The notes beneath the pieces are model-generated. The model saw only the letters and a program-made list of their open reading frames with translations. It ran no database searches and was not told where the DNA came from. From Ruminiclostridium hungatei (GTDB lineage Bacteria; Bacillota; Clostridia; Acetivibrionales; DSM-1351), in the NCBI RefSeq assembly GCF_002051585.1, contig NZ_MZGX01000009.1, positions 62,001 through 126,000 on the forward strand: a DNA stretch of 64,000 bases. The letters run 5' to 3'. How positions within the stretch are numbered: position 1 is the stretch's first letter; each line of letters begins with the position of its first letter. This document shows, in pieces, positions 52,475 through 60,948 of the stretch. Position numbers and translations under genes: made by a program.

Positions 52475-53563
52475 TTATTTAGCAGTTTTTGAAGCTTTTT
52501 CTATCATGCTTGTAAAATCGGTAATGTGAACTGTAACCGAACTTGTGAGATCAGCGGCTGTTGGCACGCCTTCTTCATTTATTGCTATACCTTTAACTTC
52601 ATCAACTGATTTTCCAACTACATATTTTGAGAAGGCATCGGACTGTTCAGACCATTCCTTGCCTATTTTTGAAGCCTTCTTCATACCATAGCCTTCACCC
52701 AGCTCAACCTTTGTCTGCAAGGGTGCCTTTAAGTCTGTAGTGATTTTTCCTGCCTTTGAGAAGTTAACATTTGACTGTGATGCATCTATAACGCAGCTTG
52801 TAATCTTTCCGGCAGCATCAAAGGTTGTAGCGGAGTAATTTGAGTACGCCTGGGCCAGACCGTCCTTTTCACCTGCATCAGTGGATTTTGCAATGCTTGT
52901 TACAATTGCAAGTCCCAGTTTGTCTTCAGACTTTGCGCCCAGATCCTTGGCGTTGTTAACAGCCTTTTCGATGGCAGCTACATAATCAGTTATATGTATG
53001 GTTACTGATGTCAATAACTCTGCATCGGTTGTAACACCTTCTTCATTTACTGCTATACCCTTAATCTCCGCAACTGTCTTTCCTACAACATAAGCAGCAA
53101 AGGCATTTGCTTCTTCAAACCAGTCCTTGCCTATTTTTGAAGCCTTCTTCATTCCATAGTCATATCCAAGTTCCTGCTTTGATTTGTATTCTGCCTTCAA
53201 ATCAGAAAGAATTTTTCCTTCTTTTGAAAAATTGATCTTAGTCTGTGCAGTATCTATGGCACACTTTACAATTTTTCCATCCTTGTCAACTGTAACTGCT
53301 ACAGCAACGGAATCAACCTGGGCTGCTCCGTCCTTTTCACCTGCATCAGTGGATTTCGCAACTGATGAAATAACTGCAAGGCCTGTTTTTACAGCATCGG
53401 CAGCGCCTGTCTCAGTAGCCGTAGTGCTTGGCGAGGCACCTGCTTCAGTGTTGGTTGCAGTACCGGTGCTTGTGGTTGGTTCAGAAGTTGATGAAGATCC
53501 GCAGCCTGCTATAAAAGTTACTGCGAGAACTAAAACCAATACCAGTGATAGTAATTTTTTCAT
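52475..53563 (-). CDS. pplA: PplA-like lipoprotein with two FMN-binding-like repeats
   Basis: A 362-residue exported lipoprotein (lipobox FIAGCG, then a Ser/Thr-rich tether to about residue 60). It has two homologous domains (about 60-205 and 212-357). Both contain a core like VAKSTDAGEKDG, QTKINFSKEGKI/QSNVNFSKAGKI, YGMKKASKIGK and a closing SVT(I/V)HITD. The order and position in the cluster match PplA of the Listeria flavin-based electron transfer system, which is flavinylated by FmnB. The usual acceptor motif D-x-x-S-G-A-T is replaced by DAELLTSVT and AADLTSSVT, so the FMN-bearing Thr is uncertain. Thirty bp separate it from eetB. Confidence 0.8.
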   Translation of the reverse strand: MKKLLSLVLVLVLAVTFIAGCGSSSTSEPTTSTGTATNTEAGASPSTTATETGAADAVKTGLAVISSVAKSTDAGEKDGAAQVDSVAVAVTVDKDGKIVKCAIDTAQTKINFSKEGKILSDLKAEYKSKQELGYDYGMKKASKIGKDWFEEANAFAAYVVGKTVAEIKGIAVNEEGVTTDAELLTSVTIHITDYVAAIEKAVNNAKDLGAKSEDKLGLAIVTSIAKSTDAGEKDGLAQAYSNYSATTFDAAGKITSCVIDASQSNVNFSKAGKITTDLKAPLQTKVELGEGYGMKKASKIGKEWSEQSDAFSKYVVGKSVDEVKGIAINEEGVPTAADLTSSVTVHITDFTSMIEKASKTAK

Positions 53564-53594
53564 AGTAGTTCCTCCAAATAGATATTATATTATA

Positions 53595-54110
53595 TTATTT
53601 ATTTAAAACCAGCCTGTTGAAAGCCGGTAAAATAAATCTCAAAAGGATTGATGTTGCAATTCCGGCAATTACGCCCGAAATCAGCAGTACGGGAAGGTAT
53701 ACCCAGAGATATATGTTGGTGTATATAAGTGATACGACTATAAACTGACCCACATTATGGGTTATTGAACCAAATATGCTCAGCGCAAGATAAGATATCC
53801 TGTCTTTAAAAACAAATATGAGCAGGGACATGACCAGAACTGACAGGACGCCGCCGCTTAAGCTCAGAAGTCCGGCTATGGGGCCTCTGGTCATGGCCAC
53901 AAACAAGCCCTTCAGTACTGCTATGGCAAAGGCCGGCTTCTTTTTAAGGAAGAACAGCGCATACATTACCGCTATATTTGAAAGCCCCAGCTTCACTCCC
54001 GGAACGGGTATCAGCAAGCTCACAGAGGGCAGCGAATTTTCAACTATGGAAAGTACCAAAGCAACAGCAAAAAGCAGGGCTGTTAAAACTAAAAGTTTTG
54101 TTTTGCTCAT
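53595..54110 (-). CDS. eetB: EetB-type Gx-transporter-family membrane protein
   Basis: A 171-residue membrane protein with five or six helices. It is related to ECF-type S components and heptaprenyl-diphosphate-synthase component I-like proteins (Gx_transp). Typical stretches are ENSLPSVSLLIPVPGVKLGLSNIAVMYALF, RGPIAGLLSLSGGVLSVL and GSITHNVGQFIVVSLIYTN. In Listeria the equivalent EetB with EetA is needed for extracellular electron transfer, perhaps for export of FAD or assembly. It sits between eetA (10 bp) and pplA. The mechanism is unknown. Confidence 0.85.
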   Translation of the reverse strand: MSKTKLLVLTALLFAVALVLSIVENSLPSVSLLIPVPGVKLGLSNIAVMYALFFLKKKPAFAIAVLKGLFVAMTRGPIAGLLSLSGGVLSVLVMSLLIFVFKDRISYLALSIFGSITHNVGQFIVVSLIYTNIYLWVYLPVLLISGVIAGIATSILLRFILPAFNRLVLNK

Positions 54111-54120
54111 TATACCGACC

Positions 54121-54507
54121 TCATCCTATCATATCAATATCCTGGTTGTTACGGCCGTTTTGCGGAACAATCTTAAGAAAAATCTCATTTGGCAGGCAGG
54201 CCGCTGTCTGTCCTACCGTGTGCAGCCTGCCTGTCTTGACACAAATCTTGTCGGGACAGTCGGAGCTTTCAAATCGTATACTTCCGTCAGGCTCCAGATG
54301 AAAGACAACATTTTTGTTCTGAGGAATGGAAAAATGAATATCCTTTCCCTTTGTCAGCTCAACAGTCTTTACAAGCCTGGATTTATAGTATATCTCAGCC
54401 TTGGCAGGTTGCGCCGCAAAAATATACCTGTACAAAAGCATTGATGATATACCAACAAATAAAATTGTTAAAACAAGCACGATGTCACTTTTCTTAAAAA
54501 ACTTCAT
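54121..54507 (-). CDS. eetA: EetA-type NusG-domain-II protein
   Basis: A 128-residue protein with one N-terminal membrane helix (about 8-30, IVLVLTILFVGISSMLLYRYIF) and an outside NusG domain II-like fold. The signature is SSDCPDKICVKTGRLHTVGQTAACLPNEIFLKI, with three conserved cysteines. It is always next to a Gx-transporter gene in relatives, as here. In the Listeria cluster eetA is required for the exported electron-transfer chain. Exact role is unknown. Confidence 0.87.
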   Translation of the reverse strand: MKFFKKSDIVLVLTILFVGISSMLLYRYIFAAQPAKAEIYYKSRLVKTVELTKGKDIHFSIPQNKNVVFHLEPDGSIRFESSDCPDKICVKTGRLHTVGQTAACLPNEIFLKIVPQNGRNNQDIDMIG

Positions 54508-54639
54508 GTTTACTCCTCGGCTGGCAGGCAGGTTATGCCGCCAAAATAAGCTTGAATCAGGACCGGAGGTATGCGAACGGCAATGGCTAATTATGGTGTT
54601 AATTATTTAACTAATCTGCCCTTAAAAAATTCTATGGTT

Positions 54640-55542
54640 TTACAATAATCCGGATATAAAAATCACCAGCGTAATGGATGCCATAATAATCACATAGTTT
54701 TTTATTGAACAAATAAAGGTTTTTTCCTTATCCTGCAATTTAAAAAACGTATTTATATTTTTCTGAACAAATATCAGCGTCACCAGAGCCGTCAGGCATA
54801 TGGGAGAGAGCATGCCCCCTGCAACCATGGCTATGATTGCGGCATAAGGCATATAGTACAGAGCCGCAAATAAATACAGCGCCGGCTTGTTTCCCAGATA
54901 ATACGGCAAGGTATATCTCATGACAGAAATATCTTTGTCCACGTCACAAATGTTATTGGCAAGCATGATGTTTGCGGTAGTGCAAATGGGAGCTATTGAC
55001 AGCAGTATGACAGTTATCAGGGGTATTACCTTCATTTCAAGACTTACAAGGTCCAGACCAAGCTTCAAGGTCAGATATGTTCCCTCCGGCATATTTATAT
55101 ATAATAGAAGGAATGGAATCAACAAACCGTAAAACAGGCCTGAAAATATTTCTCCCAGAGGCTGTCTTGAAATGGGTACAGGGCCAAAGGTGTAGAACAC
55201 CCCGCATATGAAGCATACGGCACCCAGCAGCAATACTACCACATCTGTGAGATATGCCAGGTACAGTCCAAAACCGGCGGATATGAGAAACAGCACATAT
55301 ATTATCATAAGAGCCGTGCCTCTTTTAAAATCCAGGGTCTGGTGATTTGTTTTGGTATCAATATAATTGTTAATGGCAGTTGTGGTAAGATCAAATACAA
55401 ACATGGAAACAAAAAATATCAGGGTCAGTCTCCAGTTTATGGGCTTATTTAAGGAGTATATATAAGCAATCGTCATTAAAAAAGCAAAAATGCTGGTTAT
55501 CTTTGTCTTTATCTCTGTATAATTCAGAAGCTTTAAAACCAT
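54640..55542 (-). CDS. dmkA: UbiA-family prenyltransferase (DmkA-like)
   Basis: An integral membrane prenyltransferase of 300 residues with about nine helices. The two aspartate-rich motifs for polyprenyl diphosphate are NNYIDTKTN (about 58-66) and NNICDVDKD (about 206-214), slightly degenerate NDxxDxxxD. It would attach the polyprenyl tail to 1,4-dihydroxy-2-naphthoate, giving demethylmenaquinone for the adjacent NDH-2. Genes of this kind in the Listeria cluster make a quinone reserved for extracellular transfer. It follows the polyprenyl synthase gene by 17 bp. The product in this host is inferred. Confidence 0.87.
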   Translation of the reverse strand: MVLKLLNYTEIKTKITSIFAFLMTIAYIYSLNKPINWRLTLIFFVSMFVFDLTTTAINNYIDTKTNHQTLDFKRGTALMIIYVLFLISAGFGLYLAYLTDVVVLLLGAVCFICGVFYTFGPVPISRQPLGEIFSGLFYGLLIPFLLLYINMPEGTYLTLKLGLDLVSLEMKVIPLITVILLSIAPICTTANIMLANNICDVDKDISVMRYTLPYYLGNKPALYLFAALYYMPYAAIIAMVAGGMLSPICLTALVTLIFVQKNINTFFKLQDKEKTFICSIKNYVIIMASITLVIFISGLL

Positions 55543-55559
55543 TTTTCTTCACCTGTAAG

Positions 55560-56558
55560 TTAGGATTTTCCATATGCCTTGTCAAGAACATATATAAGCT
55601 TTGACCTTTTATCGGAGGAAATATCAAGCTGGTCAATTATTTTTATGGATTTATCATAATACCTTCCGGCTATCATATGTGTATAAGCCAGACCTCCCGA
55701 CTGAGTCACGGCGGCTTTCAATTCCTCCTGGGTAAGTTCATTGCTGCGGGCCTTATCCTTAAGTCCCAGCAGCTTCTTGAAGGTATATATCAGCGGCAGG
55801 GTAATGACTCCCTGCTGATAATCGGATTGAACAGGCTTTTTGGCTATCTCCCGGGTTTTTTCAAAGTCCATGCAGTCATCCTGTATCTGAAAAATCATAC
55901 CTGCATATTTTCCCAGCCGCATATACTTGGCTATTGTTCCAGCCTCCGGCTGAGAATCCTTGTTATCAGGATGTTCGGCATCATACCCGCTGAGGATGGC
56001 TCCCGCGCAAAAAGAAGCTTCAAACAGTGCTGCCGTCTTACCTGAAATAATTTTAAAATACTGATATGCCGACAAATCCAAAAAGCCGTTGTTAATATGC
56101 TGGTTCAACTCTCCCAGACAAACTCTGCTGATGTAATCCGGCATGTTTAATTTTATATAATCCTCTTTGTTTGGAACCGACGCAGCCATTTTCAGTGCTA
56201 CGCTGAATAAATAATCCCCGCATATTACTGCGGTCTTCCTGCCGTATTTCTTTTGCAGTGTAACCCTTCCACGTCTGACGCCTGCATTGTCCATAACATC
56301 ATCATGGACCAGCGTTGCCAGGTGCAGCAATTCAATGGCAGCGGCAAAGCTCACGGCATTTACATGGATTTTGCCTTCTCTGTTCTGAGCACATATGAGC
56401 AGTGATACAGCACGGATATATTTGCCGGCAGAGGCTGTCAAATGCTCGGTATATTTACGGATGATGACCGGAGCCGAGGAAAGTGCCTTGTCAACCTTTT
56501 CCCTGACCATGTCCAGGGCTCCGTCATAAACTATAAACTCAATGTTTTCATTAATCAT
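55560..56558 (-). CDS. dmkB: Polyprenyl diphosphate synthase (DmkB-like)
   Basis: A trans-isoprenyl diphosphate synthase of 332 residues. The first aspartate-rich motif is LVHDDVMDNAGVRRGR and the second is IFQIQDDCMDFE, both standard. It builds the polyprenyl chain used by the UbiA-type enzyme next door. Its ATG at 56558 overlaps the end of ndh2 by 8 bp, so the two are translationally coupled. Chain length cannot be read with confidence. Confidence 0.9.
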   Translation of the reverse strand: MINENIEFIVYDGALDMVREKVDKALSSAPVIIRKYTEHLTASAGKYIRAVSLLICAQNREGKIHVNAVSFAAAIELLHLATLVHDDVMDNAGVRRGRVTLQKKYGRKTAVICGDYLFSVALKMAASVPNKEDYIKLNMPDYISRVCLGELNQHINNGFLDLSAYQYFKIISGKTAALFEASFCAGAILSGYDAEHPDNKDSQPEAGTIAKYMRLGKYAGMIFQIQDDCMDFEKTREIAKKPVQSDYQQGVITLPLIYTFKKLLGLKDKARSNELTQEELKAAVTQSGGLAYTHMIAGRYYDKSIKIIDQLDISSDKRSKLIYVLDKAYGKS

Positions 56559-58668
56559 TATAAATATACAACCTTCTTACAATAGGTAGTCTCTTCCATT
56601 GTTTCTTCAAGAACGGCATTGCATAGTAATCCAAACCAAAGGTTCTTCCGGCACCTATCAAAACAGCTATTGCAGCAAATATCATCCAGAAGGTTCCCAG
56701 ATAAAGTCCGGTAGTACATACGAACATGAACTGCAGTACCAGCGAAAGTGCCGAGGCCGGTGTTGTGAACAGTCCTCCTATGAGAGCAAGGCCAATCAGT
56801 ATTTCAGCAATAACTATAAAGCTCTGCATGAATATCTGCACCGAATCGTGTGGCAGTACAAACCTGTTAAGGAACCCGTTCATCAAAGGTATATCAATCT
56901 TAAAGGCATAATCACTTAAAACCGAGTGGGACAAATCCTTGCCGCTTACGAAAATCAAACGGAACAGTCCAAGAAAATCAAAGTTCATGATAGCTGTTCC
57001 AATGGATTTTACAGCCTCCTGCACAGCGCCGTCCGCAGCAGCACCAGTTGCGGCACTTACCGCGTCAGTTACAGCCTTGACCGTACTTTCAGCAGCTCCC
57101 GTCGCGGAAGATACGGCGTCAACAGCGCCCTGTACCGTGCTTACAGCGGCAGTACTTGCAGCAGCCGTACTTGTGGCTGCACTTACCGCATCAGTCTGAA
57201 CTCCTGCTTCGGCTGTCTTTTGTGCAACTCCCAGAATACTATTATACCAGGAGGCTGCTCCTCCAAAAAAGCCTGTCAGTTTCGGAGCGGTCAGCCAACC
57301 CTCAACTATCTTCATTATGCCTTCAAACAGCCAGACTGCACCCAGCCAGACTCTTAAAGCAACCAGCAGAAAGCTTGGAGTCCTGTTGGAAAAATGTCCG
57401 CCCACAAAGCTTCTGCAATTCCTTATGGTGAAAAACTCATGTCTTATATAGCTGAATATTTTATTCCAGCCCAACACCTGCACAAAATAAATAATATTGA
57501 TAAAGTGCTTTGCAAACATTGCAAAGAAAGATGGCAAATTGAACATGTGGTTTGGCAGCCCGACTCTGGCTACACCGTAGCGTCCGCCCACACATACCAT
57601 TACACCGTGGAAGGACGGCTTGTAAACCTCCATCTCTCCTTTTCCTGTAATTGCACAATGTATATTATTAGCACATGTCGCCGCACTATGCTCACAATTT
57701 TCTACCATCTGAGGAACAGGTCTTTCTTCTCCCTCAGGAATGTAAAACATATTGTCACCAACAACATATACTTTCTCGTTATCCAGCGATCTCAAAAATG
57801 AATCTGTCTTTATACGGCCTCTGCCCACAGACTGCAAATTCTGGGCAGCTTCATTTGTTATATCCGAGCCTTCAATACCGGCTGTCCAAATGACTGTTCC
57901 CGCACTGTATCTGGAACACTGGCTGTTTTTCTTCACCTCGATAAAATTTTCGCCTACTGCACAGACACCGGAATTGAGCATCATTTTAACGCCCATTTTT
58001 TCCAGACGCCTTTCAACCTTTTCCGACAGCTTTTCAGGCAAAATCGGTACTGCCCTTTGGAGTACATCAACATTTACCAGCTCCACAAGTTCCCTGTCTA
58101 TTTCATATTTTTCACAAAGAAAAGGTACATATTCAGCAAGCTCTCCCACCATTTCAACACCGGTAAATCCGGCACCTACCACATAGAAGGACAGCAGCAG
58201 CTTCTTCTTCTCAAGGTTGGTTTCTGCGGCAGCCTTTCTGAAACAATTATGAATATGATCCTTTAATCTTACCGCATCATCATAGGACCAGAGCTTGTGA
58301 GTATATTCCTCCGCACCGGGGACACCAAAAAAAGTTGGCTTTGAACCGGCCGCAACAACCAGATATTCATAATCATACCTGTTATTTTCTCCGACTACTG
58401 TGTGGTTATCAAAGTCTATGGTTTTAACAGTGTCAAGAACCACATTTACTTTCCTGCCGGCGAATACCTTTTTAAGGCTTATTTTAATGCTGTCCTCATC
58501 AACACGGTTTGCCGCCACCTCATGCAATTCTGTAAGCATTGTATGGAAGGGGTTCTTATCAATGATCGTTATAGCTACGGCATCGTCTTTCTTAAATTTT
58601 TTAGCCAACTTCTTTGCTGTAAGTATACCCGCATACCCAGCTCCGATAACCAAAATATTTTTTTTCAT
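56551..58668 (-). CDS. ndh2: Type II NADH dehydrogenase with C-terminal membrane domain (Ndh2 of the electron-transfer cluster)
   Basis: A 705-residue flavoprotein. Residues 1-400 are a type II NADH dehydrogenase with the FAD fold VIGAGYAGILTAKKLAKK, the second fold VVGAGFTGVEMVGELAEY and VYVVGDNMF. It passes electrons from NADH to a quinone. Unlike house-keeping NDH-2, it continues into DoxX-like membrane helices (about 430-480 and 565-690), as in the Listeria electron-transfer Ndh2. Between them, residues 486-564 form an Ala/Ser/Thr/Val-rich insert of short repeats (DAVSAATSTAAAS, DAVSSATGAAES, DAVSAATGAAAD). It is the first gene of the operon, with GGAGG before ATG 58668, and has a visible promoter. 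Confidence 0.92.
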   Translation of the reverse strand: MKKNILVIGAGYAGILTAKKLAKKFKKDDAVAITIIDKNPFHTMLTELHEVAANRVDEDSIKISLKKVFAGRKVNVVLDTVKTIDFDNHTVVGENNRYDYEYLVVAAGSKPTFFGVPGAEEYTHKLWSYDDAVRLKDHIHNCFRKAAAETNLEKKKLLLSFYVVGAGFTGVEMVGELAEYVPFLCEKYEIDRELVELVNVDVLQRAVPILPEKLSEKVERRLEKMGVKMMLNSGVCAVGENFIEVKKNSQCSRYSAGTVIWTAGIEGSDITNEAAQNLQSVGRGRIKTDSFLRSLDNEKVYVVGDNMFYIPEGEERPVPQMVENCEHSAATCANNIHCAITGKGEMEVYKPSFHGVMVCVGGRYGVARVGLPNHMFNLPSFFAMFAKHFINIIYFVQVLGWNKIFSYIRHEFFTIRNCRSFVGGHFSNRTPSFLLVALRVWLGAVWLFEGIMKIVEGWLTAPKLTGFFGGAASWYNSILGVAQKTAEAGVQTDAVSAATSTAAASTAAVSTVQGAVDAVSSATGAAESTVKAVTDAVSAATGAAADGAVQEAVKSIGTAIMNFDFLGLFRLIFVSGKDLSHSVLSDYAFKIDIPLMNGFLNRFVLPHDSVQIFMQSFIVIAEILIGLALIGGLFTTPASALSLVLQFMFVCTTGLYLGTFWMIFAAIAVLIGAGRTFGLDYYAMPFLKKQWKRLPIVRRLYIYND

Positions 58669-58734
58669 ATTTTCCTCCAGCAGTAATATCTAATTAATTA
58701 CAATTTTCAACATTTTTCTACATTTCTTGTTATA

Positions 58735-58763
58735 ATTTTAGCAAAGAACTGCTAAACAATCAA
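58735..58763 (-). promoter_or_regulatory. Promoter of the ndh2 operon with spacer dyad
   Basis: On the minus strand TTGATT (58763-58758) and TAAAAT (58740-58735) are 17 bp apart. A perfect dyad, TTTAGCA-N6-TGCTAAA (58737-58756), fills the spacer, a classic position for a repressor or a spacer-distorting activator. Confidence 0.6.
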
Positions 58764-59095
58764 TAAAATTGTTAAGTTTTTGACATGTAAATTCATACAA
58801 ATTTTATGGAAATCCTAAGCTTAATATTAAGTATATAAATACCACTCAATTTCCACTTTAATCATAATTGTGCAAAAATTGTACCGATTATTGTGCAATT
58901 TTTTATTTGCGCAGTTGCTCAGCCCTGTTTTTTGTTAAGTTGTGTAACTATAGTTTTACTTAAGATTATAAGCATAAAAAAATGTTGATAGGCATATCTC
59001 TCGACTTTATGTAAACGCGTTCCGCATTAGTATGATATATCATTACCGCCAGATTGTAAAGACAAAAATTCATCAAAGAGACAAAGGAGCATGGT
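58764..59095. other. AT-rich gene-free region upstream of ndh2
   Basis: I see no gene. A CTTAATATTAAG palindrome (about 58819-58830) and an AAAATTG/CAATTTT stem near 58876-58902 are present but weak. It separates the ndh2 promoter from the terminator of the next gene. Confidence 0.35.
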
Positions 59096-59136
59096 CATCT
59101 GCCCCACAGGCAGTCCGCCATGCTCCCGTTCAGTTG
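59096..59136 (-). terminator. Terminator-like hairpin after the repeat-protein gene
   Basis: GGAGCATGG pairs with CCATGCTCC and encloses CTGCC/GGCAG. On the minus strand it is followed by TTTGTCTCTTT, 34 bp past the stop codon. Confidence 0.65.
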
Positions 59137-59169
59137 TTGCGTCCGGTTTATAAGCCTTAAGCCGGCTTT

Positions 59170-59919
59170 TTACGCCTGCGCCTGGTAAATAATATCTGCA
59201 GTGGTACTTGAATCTTCCACAGTGGATTTATAGGCTACTCTGGTATAATTTGCGAATCTTGAAGGTGACAATATGGCTGCTTCACCTGCCGCTACCTCGA
59301 ACTCCGAGCTGTCGTCTATCCACAGGGTATTGTCCGGGCTTATCTGCACCTTTGCCGTTGCAGAATTGGCACCTGTATTGTTTACAAAGAAAGAGTACTG
59401 GCCTTGAAGTGAAATATCCCTTGCGGTTGAGCCTGCATAACTATTTGCCGTTGTAATATTCTGGGTAGCATTTGTAAAGGTTTTGGTATATGCTACCTGA
59501 AGTATACCTGTAACATCTGTCTTTAATGCTCTGTTATCAGTACCGTCGTTACCATATACCACTATATTGTCCTGGGTATTTGAAAGATTTCTTATATCCA
59601 GGTCTGTTGCACTGACTTCAACTGATGTTCCAATATCGGTTGCAATTATCTGCCTTCCGCTGGCATCGGTTTTTAACGCCTGATTATCTGTTCCGTCATT
59701 TCCATAAACAACTATATTATCCTGGGTATTTGAAAGATTTCTTATATCCAGGTCTGTCGCACTGACCTCAACTGATGTTCCAATATCGGTTGCAATGACC
59801 TGCCTTCCGCTGGTATCAAGCTTTAAGGTTCTGACTGTGGTTCCGTCATAACCGTACTGTAATGATTTTAGGTTATCGGGTGAATCCTGAAAAACAGGAA
59901 TTCCAGCCATAATAATCAA
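59170..59919 (-). CDS. Repeat protein, DUF6385-like
   Basis: A 249-residue protein without signal peptide or membrane helix. Two near-identical units of about 51-52 residues (roughly 38-140) contain DIGTSVEVSATDLDIRNLSN, then TQDNIVVYGNDGTDN and ALKTD. The DNA of the two units is also nearly identical. The rest is beta-rich: ISLQGQYSFFVNNTGANSATAKVQISPDN and DDSSEFEVAAGEAAILSPSRFANYTRVAY. I recall this pattern from DUF6385 proteins of Clostridia, of unknown function and possibly spore- or surface-associated. It starts at ATG 59919, or at a second ATG three codons later. Confidence 0.65.
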   Translation of the reverse strand: MIIMAGIPVFQDSPDNLKSLQYGYDGTTVRTLKLDTSGRQVIATDIGTSVEVSATDLDIRNLSNTQDNIVVYGNDGTDNQALKTDASGRQIIATDIGTSVEVSATDLDIRNLSNTQDNIVVYGNDGTDNRALKTDVTGILQVAYTKTFTNATQNITTANSYAGSTARDISLQGQYSFFVNNTGANSATAKVQISPDNTLWIDDSSEFEVAAGEAAILSPSRFANYTRVAYKSTVEDSSTTADIIYQAQA

Positions 59920-60020
59920 CTCCTTTACATTCCTACGTTTACATAATATGTCTTCAATTTATTCATTGTGACGAAATTTGTAAGAAGTTGTTAAACACCT
60001 GAAATTTTTGCATTTTATAC

Positions 60021-60389
60021 TCAGGTCAGGCGTTTCATATAAAATGCCTGACCCTCACCTGCCAGCTTTTCTTCCCACAGGCTTTGCAGCAAAGCAAGCT
60101 CCTGGGAATAATCCTTCTTTTCCGGGTCCTTTTCATCATAGGGGAGCTGCTCCAGAATCTCTATAACAAAGCCCTCTTCCCCCAGTTCGTTCCATTCCTT
60201 CCGCAATTCCCTGTTAGGATGCCTGCCGTTGGACAGTCTGACATAGGTTCCGTTCATTACTCCCTTCAAATCGGGTGTTGCCTGAATGTGGCACTTGTTA
60301 TTGCTCTTGCAGCGTACAAGGAATACACCCATGGGCTGCTTTGTATTTGCATACTCCTGCTGAAGTTCTCTTTTACGCGCTTTATCCAT
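60021..60389 (-). CDS. Divergent GIY-YIG nuclease-family protein
   Basis: A 122-residue protein beginning MDKARKRELQQEYANTKQP followed by MGVFLVRCKSNNKCHIQATPDL. The order matches small Firmicutes GIY-YIG-family proteins, where the strand is typically GVYQIRN...GKIFIGSS. Here the YIG strand reads CHIQATPDL and the catalytic Arg helix is NRELRKEWNELGEEGFVIEILE. Loss of the GIY/YIG residues suggests reduced or no nuclease activity. It starts 1 bp after the DUF6530 stop codon, so the two are cotranscribed and coupled. The role is unknown. Confidence 0.65.
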   Translation of the reverse strand: MDKARKRELQQEYANTKQPMGVFLVRCKSNNKCHIQATPDLKGVMNGTYVRLSNGRHPNRELRKEWNELGEEGFVIEILEQLPYDEKDPEKKDYSQELALLQSLWEEKLAGEGQAFYMKRLT

Positions 60390-60390
60390 C

Positions 60391-60873
60391 TTAATATCCC
60401 ATCTCCTTCAAAATTCTGGACAGGGTACGTAAGCGTTCGCCAATAAGTTCATCGTCATTGCTCAGTGCCTGGCTGAACAGCTTGATATCCTCGTTTATTT
60501 TTTCATTCTCAGTACATACGGCTACCGTCATTGCATCTCCCTGCAGCCCCACTCTGTCAATTACAGGCTTTTCCGTATCATAAAGCTCCGGATGCCTGTA
60601 AGAATCCTCCCTGAAGTACAGTCTGGTCCTTGCCACTAAAATGGCCAGATCAAGTACACGGTGCAAAGGAAGCTCCTCCGACTGCCTGGACCATTTTTCT
60701 CCTGTGAATCTCCACACCTTTGCTGAAATGTCCACCTTACCCCGGTCATTCCATTGAGCCAGCCCCAGTGAAAGCCCTTTAGCATCAGTGTTATATGCAT
60801 ATCTGCCATCAACCTGCTCATAGTTTTCGGATACAATTACAGGCTTATGCTTTAAATTTGTTGGTATTTTCAT
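60391..60873 (-). CDS. DUF6530-like protein
   Basis: A 160-residue soluble protein that I associate with DUF6530 from memory. It has TNLKHKPVIVSENYEQVDGRYAYNTDAKGLSLGLAQWN, then WRFTGEKWSRQSEELPLHRVLDLAILVART, and a helical tail ending RLRTLSRILKEMGY. Function is unknown. It starts at ATG 60873 after AGGAGG. Its leader contains seven copies of an 8-bp repeat 20 bp upstream of the start. It is the first gene of a pair with the GIY-YIG-like gene. Confidence 0.65.
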   Translation of the reverse strand: MKIPTNLKHKPVIVSENYEQVDGRYAYNTDAKGLSLGLAQWNDRGKVDISAKVWRFTGEKWSRQSEELPLHRVLDLAILVARTRLYFREDSYRHPELYDTEKPVIDRVGLQGDAMTVAVCTENEKINEDIKLFSQALSNDDELIGERLRTLSRILKEMGY

Positions 60874-60892
60874 AAAATCCTCCTGTGCACTC

Positions 60893-60948
60893 AGTAATTT
60901 AGTAATTTAGTAATTTAGTAATTTAGTAATTTAGTAATTTAGTAATTT
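60893..60948. repeat. Octanucleotide tandem repeat (7 copies)
   Basis: Seven perfect copies of AGTAATTT stand directly upstream of the ribosome site of the DUF6530-like gene. Such short repeats slip during replication and could alter promoter spacing or leader structure. Confidence 0.95.

Noticed and set aside
60893-60948. CRISPR array
   Set aside because: The units are 8 bp, contiguous and without spacers; it is a simple tandem repeat.
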